Below, one piece after another: positions 12,027-22,940 of a DNA stretch of 50,838 bases (positions within the stretch are counted from its first letter, which is position 1; each line of letters starts with the position of its first letter). A model generated the notes under the pieces. It saw only the letters and a list, made by a program, of their open reading frames with translations. It was not told where the DNA came from and ran no database searches. The position numbers were made by a program, and so were the translations under genes. Source of the DNA: Micractinium sp. NFX-FRZ (lineage: Eukaryota > Chlorophyta > Trebouxiophyceae > Chlorellales > Chlorellaceae); NCBI GenBank assembly GCA_029339195.1, contig JAPTJF010000450.1, positions 1 to 50,838 of the forward strand, written 5' to 3'.

Positions 12027-12066
<40 letters not shown>
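10540..12066 (-). CDS. SPPPP-rich (hydroxyproline-rich-type) secreted glycoprotein, 5' truncated
   Basis: Likely cell-wall or extracellular glycoprotein. Three exons are visible on the minus strand: about 12066-11643, 11405-10971 and 10664-10540. The first encodes a long Pro/Ser tract (S followed by P3-P5 repeats) and then a cysteine module reading CNNACPADTTCCGATC. The second opens with another cysteine module (CGSCSTECTATERC) and continues into a domain of about 170 residues, rich in G, T, D and aromatics, probably beta-sandwich, that I do not recognise. The third carries its end and the stop. Splice phases match. No signal peptide or start codon is visible, because the 5' end runs into the poly-G tract. 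Proline-rich stalks plus cysteine motifs are common in green-algal matrix proteins; the function of the globular part is unknown. Confidence 0.65.
11995..12066. repeat. Long poly-G tract joining two truncated genes
   Basis: Two G runs (about 11995-12020 and 12028-12066) are separated by CGGCGGC. On the minus strand they extend the glycoprotein polyproline tract. On the plus strand they butt directly against a helicase exon fragment. This is a likely site of assembly collapse or a sequencing gap. Confidence 0.85.
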
Positions 12067-12067
<1 letters not shown>

Positions 12068-15000
12068 TGCGGGAGCAGTTTGGGCGAGCTTCTGCTCCTG
12101 CTCTTCCCGACCCAGCGTGATCACCAAACGATGCTTAAGAATACCCTGCCCACCCCCCCGCCCGCATCTACCGCTGCACACCCATTGCCCCCCACGGCAG
12201 CATGGAGGGTGCGGGGCTGCAGGCGAGCAACGCTTGCCCTCAATTCTGCCGCCCCTTGTGTGCTAACATCAACACCACCGCTCCACCTCTCGATCCCCCT
12301 GCAGCATGGAGGGCGCGGGGCTGCAGACGGGCGACGCCTCCCTCAACATTGAGGCCCCAGTGGTTGTGATGACCACGGAGATCCTGAGGAACATGCTGTA
12401 CCGCGTGGACGAGGAGGGGCGTACCGCACGCGACCGCCTCAAGGTGGGGGCTGGGGAGATGGAGGGTAACATGTCGTACCGCAGTGCCGTACTGCATGGC
12501 CTCATGCTATGCTTTGAACCTCACTATGACCTGCAGGACGTGGGTTTGGTGGTGCTGGACGAGGTTCACTATTTGGGAGACCCCAGCAGAGGCAGCGTGT
12601 GGGAGGAGGTGCGCTCGCCGACCGACTGCGCTGTGCATGCCCTCCCGCCGGCCCGCCCTGTGGTGCCTCGACCTCCTGTGCTGCACATCCTGCCACCCGC
12701 CAGACCGTGCCGCTTGCCTCCCGGGGGCCCGCTGCCTTTCCTCTGCTGCCAGGTTTCGGCTGCCTTGCCTCCCGCCCGCCCGCCCGCTGCCTTCCCACTG
12801 CCCTGGATGCCTGCCCACCCATGCCAGTACGCTGTGCCACCAGTGCCCTCGCAGCCTGCTCGCCCTCTCATACCCCCTCATCTTCGGGCGATCCGGTCCC
12901 TGCAGGTCATCATCAACCTGCCTCCCCACATCCAGCTGCTCAGCATGAGCGCAACCGTGCGGAACCCAGAGGACTTGGGCGGCTGGATCTCGCAGGTACC
13001 GCAGGGGGGCCAGTACAGCACACAGGGGGAGTGGGGACTGGTACTGCACCCAGAGGACCTGGGGGGCTGGGTTTTGCAGGTACCTCACATAGAAGGGGCC
13101 TCTTACTTGTCCAGAGGAGTCGGGGGCTGTTACTGCATCCGGAGGAGTGGGGGGCTGATGCATTCACGCACAGGACTAGGGGGCGCCCTGGATCTCGCAG
13201 GTGCAGCAGGGGGGCGTGGCATGCACAAAGGGGAGCGTGGGGGCAGATGGGCAGGGGAGCATTGTCGTGGTGGTTGAAGCGTGTGAGTAAGCTGCGGGTA
13301 CATCTCTTGGGATAGGGCATGGTTGTGGGCGGGGGCGGGTGGGCGTGTGGAGCGGGGTGAGGGCTTGGTGCGCGGCGCGTGTATGGTGGGCAGTGAGGTT
13401 TGCAGGCCACATGATGCGCATGCTTGGATGATACCCCTGCACCCCAGCTATCCCCCAAACCTCCTCCAAAGCCTCCCTCTGCTCCCCCACCCCTACACAA
13501 ACACACACAAGCAGGTGCACTCCGACTGCGAGACGATCCGCACCAGCTTCCGCCCCGTGCCGCTCAACTGGCACTTTTGCCACGCGGTGCCGCCCGCCGG
13601 CAGCGGCGAGTTTGTGCTGGCGCAGCCCACGGCGCGCCTGCTGCCGCTGCTGGACGACGGCGGGCGGCGGATCAACCCGCTGCTGCTGCCGCCCAGCAAG
13701 CGCTACGCCGGGGACGAGAGCGCAGGTGAGGGGGTGGGTGGGCGAGTTGTGTGTGGGGGCTGAGGGGGGCATGTGTGAACATCTCAGCATGTGCATACGT
13801 GCTGTACCTGGCACTAGCTCCCGCCCCTCCTGTGCGCGCCCTAAAGCGGCGGCATGCCTGCCTGCCACAACGTCATTGTCTTACCCCTGGGCGCTGCAGA
13901 TGAGGAGTGGGGGCGGTGGGACGGCCTGAAGAAGGGCAAGGTGCGGGGGCTGCCCTGCTGCTGGATAGATACTCCCTACACAGAGAGGGGCTGTGAAGTG
14001 GGCGGGGCGGGGCACCGCTTCATTGCGCGTTGTGGCAGGGGCGCCGGCGCGCGGACCTTGGGTGTCCCTCTGCTGCCGCTGCCACCGCCGCTGCAACGGG
14101 TCCTATCTGTGCAGCCCTGCCTGCCGCGCCCCCGCCCCAGCTCCCGACTTGGGCTTCTGAGGTTGGGCTTCCGAGGTTGGGCTGCTCAGCTGGGTCCCTG
14201 GGCTGGGCTCCTTCACCGCCAGCCGATGCCGCTGCACACAATGGAGACAAGTTGTTGGGGGCACCTTGATCCTTGCCCACCCTCCTGGCTGTCCAGCTGC
14301 CGCCCCTGGCGCCTGCATTGCCCACCCACCCCTCTGGCTGCCCACCTGCTGTCACCCCGCTGGCGCCTGCAGATGCGGCTGCGTACGGTGGAGGAGCTGG
14401 TGGGGACCGTGGTGGATGACGCTTGGCACGGGCAGCCGCGGTGGAAGCGCATACCCACGCTGGAGGCCGGTGGGTTGGGTGGGCTAGGTTGGGCTGTCTG
14501 GGTGGCTGGCCCGCTGGGTGAAAGGGATGCGGGTGGTTTTGTGTGTCTGGGGGTGGTGGACACTGCCACCGCAAGTCCCCCACCCCTGCGTGCGGCCCCC
14601 CAGCACCACCGCCTCGCGGTCGCGCTGACGCTGCGTGCGCAATGTGCACACTGCCGCCATGCGGATCATGTTTCGCGACGACACCAGAGTTGCTCACCCC
14701 TGCTCCCACCACCCTTCGCATGCAGTCACGCTGTCGCTGCGCGCGCGCGGCATGCTGCCCGCCATCTGGTTCATCTTCTCCAGGCGGGAGTGTGACCTGG
14801 CGGCCCGCCACCTGGAGCTGCACGACGTCACGCTGACGACCCCGGAAGGTGACAATAGGCTTTGTCAGAATGTGTGCCGTGCTGTCAGTTCAGCAGTGAC
14901 GTTCCGCATTCCCACCAACCGCTTGTTCTTGTTTCAGAACAGAGTGCAGCCTGCCACATGCACCCTAGGTTACCCTAAACTTACCCCCTCTCTCACCCTC

Positions 15001-18000
15001 TGTTTCCACACCCTGCCGCTGCAGACCGCCAGCTGATACAGGCTGTGCTGGACTCTGCGGCAGCAGACGCCTTTCCCCCCGCTCTCATCCACCCCAAACC
15101 ACCTGCAATTTTGCACCCTCTCCTGGTGTCTGCCCTCCTACCATTGCAGAGCGCCAGCTGATCCAGGCTGAGCTGGACTCCCTGGCTGCTGAGCAGCCCG
15201 AGGCGGTCAAGGGCGGGTTTGAGGGCGCCCTGCTGCGAGGGGTGGCCTCGCACCACGCCGGCTGCCTGCCCGCCTGGAAAGGGCTCGTGGAGAGGCTGTT
15301 CCAGAGAGGTGAGGAGATGGGCGGGCACCTTTGGATGAGGTATGAATGCAACTGATTGGGCAGGCAGCTAAGGAAACAAAGGCCTGGATCGGTGGGTGGG
15401 CTGTGCACCAAACTTCTCAAGCTCCCCCTTGCCTCCCACTGCTGCGCTATCAAGTGGACATGTCTTGGCAGCCAACCAATGCCCTGTAAGGCCACTCTCC
15501 TTTCACACCACCCCACATTTGACTCCCCCTTCAGGCCTGCTCAAGCTGGTGTTTGCCACGGAGACGCTGGCGGCCGGCATCAACATGCCCGCCCGCACCA
15601 CACTGGTGGCGGCGCTGTCGCGGCGCCGCGACGGCGGCATCGGCACGCTGCACCACAACGAGCTGCTGCAGATGGCGGGTGCGTAAGGGTGAATGCCTTG
15701 ACATTAGATTCTGTTGTAATGCATGTTGATCCTGCAGCACTGCAGGGGGGTGGTGAGCGCGTGGTGTATGGGGGCTTTACAGTGTTGATCTGCCCGCCTG
15801 CCTGCCTGTGCCCCACCTGTACACCTGCCTGCCTGTGGTAAGAGACGATGCATGGTGGCTGCTGCGCCGGTAGCACCGCTCCTAAGCACGAAGCAGCCAG
15901 GCCCAAGGGCCATTTGCATGCAAGCCAAGAGTGCACACTGCCTGGGTCACCCTCCCTCCCTGCCCGCAGGCCGCGCTGGGCGGCGTGGCTACGACACCGT
16001 CGGCAACTGCGTGATTCTGCAGGTGTGGGAGCAGCACATACGGATGATGCAATCAGCGTATTGGCTGGGGGCTGGGGCTGGGCCTGAGATTATGTACGTA
16101 CGGATATGGTCGGTGATGCTGCCCCTGGCAGCATGGCAGCCACCCGCCATGCCGTGCTAGGCAGCGTCGACACTCACAATGCTTCGCTGTGCTGTGCCAC
16201 AATATCTGATGCTGTTCAATGCTGTGTCATGCTGTGCCGTGCTGTGCAGAGCAAGTGGGAGGACCCCGACGTGGCGTGGGACATCATCAGGCGCGGGCCC
16301 GAGCCGCTGCGCTCCCAGGTGCGGCTCTCGCTGCTGCTGCTGCTGCATGCTGCTTGCTCCTGCAGTCTGGCAGGCAGCGGTCGCCAGTCTCGAAGCTGCT
16401 CACTGCAGTCGACCATCTCTTGTGGCTTGCACCTCCCTCACCTCTTTGTGCACCTTTGCTACCCCCCATCCTTGCCGGCCCCAGATGCACCTACCCCTGT
16501 GCTCTGCTCCCCGCCTGCCCGTCTGCCCCTGCAGTTTTCCACCGGCTACAGCATGATGCTCAACCTGGTGTACACCCTGCCCTGCTGCTCAATCTGTTGC
16601 AAACCCTGTCCTGATATCATGCCCTGCTCCTGTCTGTCCCCCCCTGCAGTTTTCCACCGATTATCAGCATACTGCTCAACCTGGTGTGCACTCTGCCCTG
16701 CTCCTCAGTCGGTTACACACCCTGCCCTGCTCCCCGCCTGTCTGCCCACCCCCTGCAGTTTTCCACTGGCTACAGCATGGTGCTCAACCTGGTGTACACC
16801 CGGAGCCTGGAGGAGGCGCGCGCCTTCCTGGACCGCTCGTTCTCACGCTACCTGGGTGGCATCGGCACGCAGGCAAGCAAGCGGGGCAATGGCTTGGGAC
16901 GGGTACAAGGGGGCTGTGTCATGCTGTGTCAAGAGGTGGTGGGGGTGATTGGCGTACAGGTCGGTAGGGTGGTGGGTGGGCACTTTGTCAGGGCGGTCAT
17001 TCCTGGACCGGTGCTTCCAAGATGCTGATGGGGGCATGCCTGTGTGCATCGGACGCAGGAGGGGCGAATGGCGGCTGCCTTGCGCCTGAGTGTGACGGGG
17101 GCTGCATCCTTACCAGGATCCCATCGACACGCACACCTGTGCAGCAATGTGACTTGCGCATATGCATGTTTGCTTAGCCCTCATCCCTCCGCCATGCCCG
17201 CCCCACTTGCCCGCTCTCTCTGCAGCGGCGGCTGTCCGAGGTGGAGCGGCTGGAGTCGCAGGCCGCTGCGATCCTGGATGAGGTGGCGCAGCGGGCGGGC
17301 ATCAGCGAGGAGGCAGAAGGGCTGTGGGCGCAGTGAGTGGGCGGGGGCAGAGGCCTGGCAGGGAGAGGCCCAGCGGGGAGACTGGGCGGGACATGCAGGG
17401 GAAGAAAGACAGGCACCAACTGCGGCTGTGGGGCGCAGAGGGAGGGAGAGAGGCACACACGCATGTGGTGCCGCGGGAGTTGCACTGGTGCACTGCTTAA
17501 CTGCGGTGATTATGCAGCTGGCCTGCCCCTCCTGCCTGCCAATCGCGCCTCTGCCGATGCCAAGTACGTGCCAGCCGCATGTGTGGCGGCCCCGCCTGCC
17601 CCCCGCCCTGTCCTGCCCGAACGAACTGCCTCTACTCCTGGCGTGCCGCTCCCCGCAGGTACCAGAAGCTGCAGGGTCGGCTGAAGGAGGAGAAGCGGGC
17701 GGCTAAGCTGCTCAGGGCGCAGCTGGCGGATGAGCGCGCGGCGACGGCAGGTGGGAATGCCCTGAGGCAGTGTTTTGGCGGCAGGGAGGGAGGGGTTTGG
17801 GGTGGGATTGGGATGGGGGCCCAAGGCAGGCAGGCAGCAAGCGTGGCATTAGGTGAAGTGGGAAAGCCAGGCAGGCAGGCAGGTAGGCAGGCAGGCAGAT
17901 GCATCGCTGCTGTGCCCCGCGTTTACTCTGCACCAACCCATGCACCCTCTTGCTATGCCTCCCCTTCTCCTGGTGTGGTCCTGAGCTGACGATGCAGCGG

Positions 18001-21000
18001 GTCAGCCAGCCTGTGCTGTGCCTACTGTGCTGTCACATGCCCCCCTCTGTGTCTGCTATCCCCTCTTGCGGTGTGGTGCAGAGCTGGCGCTGCAGCGGCT
18101 GAGCCTGCCCCGCCTGGTGGGGCTCGACCTCTCAGCCAGCAACCTGGGTGCGCACAGTATTTGTGTGTGTGATCTGCTGAGCCCATTGGCAGCGCCTGTT
18201 CTCTGTCTTGTCGTTGCTTGCTGCCCACCGAGCGTGCCCGGCCTGCGATCCCGCCCGCTGGAATGCTAGCACTGAAGCCAGTTCACACCACCCCATCCCA
18301 CTGAGCCTCCTACACGTTGTGCCCAACCCTCTCCGAGCATCCTCTGACTCGCATAACCACCTGTCCGCCCTGCTACCCACCCTCCCCCGCCTGGAATCAC
18401 TAAGTAACAAATCAAACGACCCTCACGTCCCCCCGCAGGCGACTCCGACTACCGCCTGCCCGCCCTGCTGCTGTGCGACCTGGAGCGCAGGGCCACGGGG
18501 GTGTGGGTGGTGGAGGCGGGGCCCGACTACCTCTGCCTGGGGGCCGACAACAAGCTGTACCAGGTGATGCTCTGCTAGGGGTGGTGTGGCGGGTCTTACT
18601 TACCCCTCAAACTATGGTCAGGTGCCGACAACAGTCTGTACCAGGCAAAGGGCAGGCTTTGTAGTTTCCTTGAGCGGTTCCTCTCATCGTGCGGCGTTGT
18701 GTGCTGTCACCCTGCCTGCTGCTCTTCCCCGCCCGCCCGCCCCCTCCTTCCATTTCCCATTGCCCTTCCAACCACCCGCAGGTCGGCGCACGCCACATCT
18801 CCAGCATCTCTGAGGGGCCCCACCCCATTGCCGACGACGCCGAGGCGTGTGGCGAGGTTATGCGCTTTGCACGCAGCCTGCGCAGCAGGAGTGAGTGCTG
18901 GCGGGGGCGGGGTGGGAGGGCTGGCAGGCAGGCAGGCAGGCAGGCAGGCAAAGGAGTGCTTGCATGCATGCAGTGTGCTCAGCAGAAGTGAGTCCGGCGG
19001 CCCGCCATGCCGCCACCCCCACCGCTGCCTGCCGGCTGGCAGGGCCATTCCCAGAGCTGTGGTGAAACGTGTACATCGCTGCAATCCCCTCCCCCCTCCT
19101 GGCTGCCTCATTGCCTCTTCCTGCTCTTCCCTGCTCTTCCCTGCTCACTGTGTTTCTTCCTTCACCCACCCCCGCAGGCTGGATCGAGCTGTCGGGCGAC
19201 GTGGGCTGCGCCGAGGGCTCTGTTGTAACTGCGCTCATTGCCACCAAGCTGCTGCTGCCCGCTGAGCTGGCGCCACGTAAGCCTCCCGCCCTGCTGGCAG
19301 CCTTGGTGCGCTGAACTGGCAATGGGCTGCGCTGGTGTGCTCCTCCTCGGCATGCTGTCTTCCTGTGCTGGCCAGGGTGCTTGCTGCTCCTAGGCTTGTG
19401 TTTCAGCAACCCCAGCGCACGCCTCTCACTCGCGTGCTTGTGCCGTCGGGCCTGCTCCTGCAGTCGTGCCCTCGGCCGACGGCCTGGCAGCGCTGGAGGA
19501 GCAGCGGCAGCGCGTGCGTGCAGTCAAGGCGCAGGTGTGTGTGGGGGGGCGTGTGTGTTGACTGGGCCTCCTCTGTATGGTTGCTTGAATTGGCGGGCCA
19601 CGGAATAATGCGCTCCACGTGCTGCTCAGGCACCGTGCACCAGGCAACACGTGCCTGCGTGTGCTGCCCCACCGGCAGGGCTCCACCTCACTTGCCCTCT
19701 GTTTCGCCGCCCTCTTTGACTTTGCAGCTGAGCGTGATCAAGGCGGACCGCTCGTTCCTGAAGGCCAGCAAGGCGTTCAACAAGCAGGCACGTGCTGCCT
19801 TTGGGGCGCAGGTCATGTCTGTGTGGGCACCTGCGCTGTGTGCGGCGCTCAGCACGTCACTAGGGAAAGCAGGAAGTGCACAGGCCGATGCCTCCCCTTG
19901 TGCACCATGATGGGCCATCAACTGCCGCACCGCCACTCATTTGCCTTCTGGACTCCCCTGCTACAACCACCAAGGCCACAACTACTGTGCTTCCCTCAGG
20001 GTACGTTTTGCATAAAGCTGTGTTGCCCCGCCACCCCTCGTCCCCCCCGCAGGCCACCAAGGCGGCGGCGCTGCTGGAGCGCGCGCAGGTGCTGCGAGGG
20101 GAGGTGGAGGAGCAGAGCGACAGCAGCTGGCGCGCGTTTGAGGACCTGCTGGCGGTGCTGCAGGAGGCGGGTGAGCGCTGCACTTGAGGTGGCAGATGGG
20201 GGTGGAGGGGGGACGTGCATGCGTGGCAGAGTAGCTGGGTATGTATGTCAAAGGGCGGACAGCAGCTGGCGCGTGTTTTAGGCTGGCGGTGCTTCAGGAG
20301 GGCAGTGAGAGCCGAGTGTTGAGTTGTCACTCAAGTGACAGATGGCTGGTTGGTCTTGTCAAAGGGGGCGACAGCAGCTGGCGCGCGTTTGCGGACCTGC
20401 TGGCGGTGCTGCAGGAGGGCAGGTGATGAGCTGCTCTGTATGCCTTGTGTTGCTGCTTCGCTGACCAGTCAAGGCACCAGACTTAGGTGGCAAGCATGTT
20501 CACCGTCCAGCTGCCTGGCCCTTCTTTACATATTGTCTCACTGCACCGCCTCTGCGGCGGTTGTTGCCGCGGTCTCTGCTGCCCTGCAGGGTGCTTGGAG
20601 GACGGAGTGCCGGACCAGGAGCAGCAGCAGCAGCAGCTTGCAGAGCAGCCGGAGCAGCAGCAGGCAGCAGCAGCCTTAGTCGCCGCTGACGCCGCCGCCG
20701 CCGCTGCCACCAGCTCTAGCAGCGGCGACGGCAGCAGCAGCGGCGGCAGCGGCGGCGGCGGCACCCGCCTGGCGTTCACGCCGCTGGGTCACGTGGCACG
20801 GGAGGTCAATTGTGCCAACGAGGTGTGGATGGCACTGGTGGTGACGCACTCGGCGGTGCAGGGGCTGGCGGCCCCGCAGCTGGCGGCAGTGCTGAGCGCA
20901 GGTGCGGCGTGTGTGTGGGGGGTGTTATGGGGCGGGAGGGCTGGCAGAGTGGGAGCAGGGGCGGGTCCATGCTTGGCGGGGCCGCATGCTCAGGCATCAA

Positions 21001-22940
21001 CGGTCGGGGCGGAGGGGTCTTAGCGAACATGCGGCGTGTCATTATAACCATTATTATCTTCCGCCGCCAGCCTTTTTCATGATTGCCCCCCGCTCCCCCA
21101 CACAAGCGCGCCTTACTGCTCCCCCACCCCCTCCGCTCCCCCGTCTGCTCTGCTGTCCACTAACCTGGCCTCCCTGGCTGCCCTGGCTGCAATGGTTTCT
21201 GGCCACAGTGCGGTGTCTCGCCCCACTGTCTGCATCGCCTACACCGCCATGCCGCCCCTGTGCCCCCGCCCGCCCTGCTGTGCAATGCTGCCCAGAGACT
21301 GGGCGTCCCGCCCCCGTATATGGGCTCTCTACACCGCCAGTGCTCATGCCCCCCTTCCCCATCCCTCCCTCCCCCTCCACACATGCCGTGCAGTGCTGTC
21401 TGGGGAGTGCGTGTCCCGCCCCACCATGTGGACCGCCTATGCCGCCAGCGAGGGCGTCACCGCGCCGGTGCTCGAGCTGGAGGACGCGCGGCAGGCGCTG
21501 GCGGCGCTGCAGGTGCGGCAACTTCTGGCAGTGTTGGGAGGCAGAGGAAACTTGGCAGGGAGGGGGGAGGTGGTGAGACCATGGCTGGATAAGATGCAGC
21601 TGACTGGCTGCCGGGGCTGGCTGGTCGGGCGGCCGGTCAGGCATGCTCGGCCCCTATGCTAGAGTTGGAGGAGATGCTGGACGGCAGGCTGGCAGGGTGT
21701 GCTCTCTTTTGACAGGGTGCAAGCGGCCAGACTAGCTGCGACCTGCCGTGTTGCCCTGTGCTTTTCCTCACCCCCCTCCCGTGTTCTCCCCAACGCCATT
21801 CTCCCCTCTCCCTGCCTTGCTTCCCCCCGGCACACAACCCACTCGGCCGTCATGTCACCCCGCCTCTCCCTCCTCCCCTCCCCCTCTCAAGCGTCTGTCT
21901 GCAGATCTGCCACCTCTGCTCCTGCGCCCAGCCCTGCCCTCCCCCTGCTCACCTCCTCCCGCCTCGCCCCTCTCTGCCCCCTGCCTTCGTGCACTCCGCA
22001 GATGCGCCACTCCATCGACGCCCCCCTGCGCAGGAACTGCGCCTTATTAACCCGCTTGCTGTCACCCGTCCCCCTGGCCCCCCCACCTCACCATTCATTC
22101 ATCCATTCATTCATTAAACATCGCTGCAGCAACACAAATGTGTGCCTCAGATGGCCCCCCCACCTCACCCCCCCAGCAGATCCGCCACTCCATCGACGCC
22201 CCCCTTCACGTGGACCTGCGCCTGGCGGGGCTGGTGGAGGCCTGGGCCTCGGGCGCCTCCTGGGAGGAGCTGATGAAGGACTGCTCTCTGGACGACGGTG
22301 ACGTGGCGCGCCTGCTCACGCGCACCACCGACATGCTGCGCCAGGTGGGCGGGAGAGAGGCGGGCCGTGCTGTGGGCAGACGCTGTGTGCTGTGTGTGTG
22401 GGCAGGTGGGGTGGAGGGCTCCGGGGAGCAACTTTGGGTTGTTTAAGATGTTCTTCAATGGTTGGTTGCTGCCTGTGGCGGAGCGTGGTGTGTGGGCCGG
22501 GAAATTGGCGGCGTGGTGCAACAGGCGCGCGGCGCCAGGTGTAGGGAGCATCCACGCGCTGTCACATGTGAATGCGTGCGAATTTGAGTGTGTGTGTGTG
22601 TGTGGTGTGGAAAATAGTTGTGTGGTGAGGGAGAGGTGTATCTGGGGAATTCGGTGGGTGGATGTGCTCCATGTCGCCCGTGTGCTGCCGGCCATCACAA
22701 GCTGCCCTTGTGTGGCATGGCTTGGTGGCTGCCTGCTTGCCTGCTGAGCTTCTCCCTCGCCTACACCTGCCCCACTGCCTAGTGTGTCGCATGCCCTCCC
22801 TCTCACTCAACCCCTCCCCTGCCCCGTCCCCTTCCCGGCAGGTCGGCTTCTGTGACGCGCTGCTGCCCCCGCTGCGTAAGGCCGCCCGGCAGGCGGCGGC
22901 TGCCATGGACCGCAAACCCATCTCAGACCTTGTTTCCTGA
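12067..22940 (+). CDS. ISE2: ISE2-type DEVH-box RNA helicase (Ski2-like), 5' truncated
   Basis: Plant ISE2 is a plastid Ski2-like RNA helicase needed for chloroplast RNA processing. Visible exons: 12067-12083 (tentative, MREQF), 12305-12443, 12537-12608, 12906-12995, 13515-13725, 13900-13940, 14373-14469, 14726-14848, 15150-15308, 15535-15678, 15970-16022, 16250-16318, 16759-16872, 17226-17332, 17659-17750, 18082-18147, 18439-18563, 18782-18890, 19178-19276, 19464-19534, 19728-19787, 20053-20170, 20590-20901, 21394-21512, 22180-22344, 22842-22940; about 950 residues. Motifs: LQTGD, DEVH box (VVLDEVHYLGD), SAT, IWFIFSRRECD, TETLAAGINMPAR and QMAGRAGRRGYD. The end (MDRKPISDLVS) resembles plant ISE2. 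Exon 20590-20901 holds a Q/A/S/G-rich insert. Motifs I and Ia, the N-terminus and the transit peptide are absent, lost at the poly-G junction. Two introns have GC donors (three if the first fragment is real). Confidence 0.85.
12197..12238 (+). repeat. Exon-edge echo of ISE2 exon at 12305
   Basis: Copies the GCAG acceptor and start of the exon at 12305 (GCATGGAGGG, GCGGGGCTGCAG) 104 bases upstream, then diverges. Confidence 0.8.
13041..13200 (+). repeat. Two echoes of ISE2 exon end at 12995
   Basis: The first echo (donor after 13079) repeats CCAGAGGACCTGGG and the GTACC donor 84 bases downstream of the true edge. The 84 bases are open and in frame. A weaker second echo ends at 13200 (GGATCTCGCAG then GT), 205 bases downstream. 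A related GGAGGAGTGG fragment lies at about 13140. Confidence 0.7.
15021..15066 (+). repeat. Exon-edge echo of ISE2 exon start at 15150
   Basis: Copies the acceptor and about 38 coding bases 125 bases upstream. The copy reads DRQLIQAVLDS against ERQLIQAELDS. It keeps the frame but has no donor. Confidence 0.85.
16531..16803 (+). repeat. Triplicated ISE2 exon start (two echoes plus true exon at 16759)
   Basis: Starts at 16535, 16650 and 16759 share CTGCAG plus TTTTCCAC and CTCAACCTGGTGT over about 45 bases. The first echo is nearly perfect (one residue changed, V to M). The second has lost phase by small changes. Spacings are 115 and 109 bases. Confidence 0.9.
17865..17900. repeat. GGCA tetranucleotide repeat
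   Basis: A GGCAGGCA array in an ISE2 intron, the reverse complement of the CTGC/CCTG arrays seen before acceptors elsewhere. Confidence 0.8.
17975..18015 (+). repeat. Exon-edge echo of ISE2 exon start at 18082
   Basis: Diverged copy (GTGTGGT, GAGCTG, ATGCAGCGG) about 98 bases upstream of the true exon start. Confidence 0.65.
18621..18650 (+). repeat. Exon-edge echo of ISE2 exon end at 18563
   Basis: Copies GCCGACAACA and CTGTACCAG 81 bases downstream, followed by a GC donor. The frame between holds a TAG. Confidence 0.8.
18921..18990 (+). repeat. GGCA array and echo of ISE2 exon end at 18890
   Basis: A GGCA tetranucleotide array (18922-18950) is followed by a short copy of the exon end and donor (CAGCAGAAGTGAGT) about 97 bases downstream of the real edge. 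Confidence 0.6.
20119..20428 (+). repeat. Triplicated ISE2 exon end (true edge 20170 plus two echoes)
   Basis: GACAGCAGCTGGCGCG, CTGGCGGTGCT and CAGGAG recur at 20257-20310 and 20366-20426. The two echoes also share TGTCAAAGGG just upstream, which the true exon lacks, so the later copy arose from the earlier one. Confidence 0.9.
21203..21450 (+). repeat. Triplicated ISE2 exon start (two echoes plus true exon at 21394)
   Basis: GTCTCGCCCCAC, GTCCCGCCCC and GTCCCGCCCCACC, each followed by a diverged CTACACCGCC-like stretch, occur after 21209, 21281 and 21394. The middle copy has lost the acceptor AG (TGCAAT for TGCAGT). Confidence 0.8.
21998..22043 (+). repeat. Exon-edge echo of ISE2 exon start at 22180
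   Basis: Copies GCAGATGCGCCACTCC and ATCGACGCCCCCCT 178 bases upstream of the true exon. The acceptor AG is preserved. Confidence 0.85.

Noticed and set aside
11320..12120. Plus-strand glycine-rich open frame of 266 codons
   Set aside because: It is the complement of the minus-strand SPPPP tract, which continues in phase into cysteine modules with good splice sites. Its last codons (MREQFG) overlap the helicase fragment, but the glycine part is a shadow.
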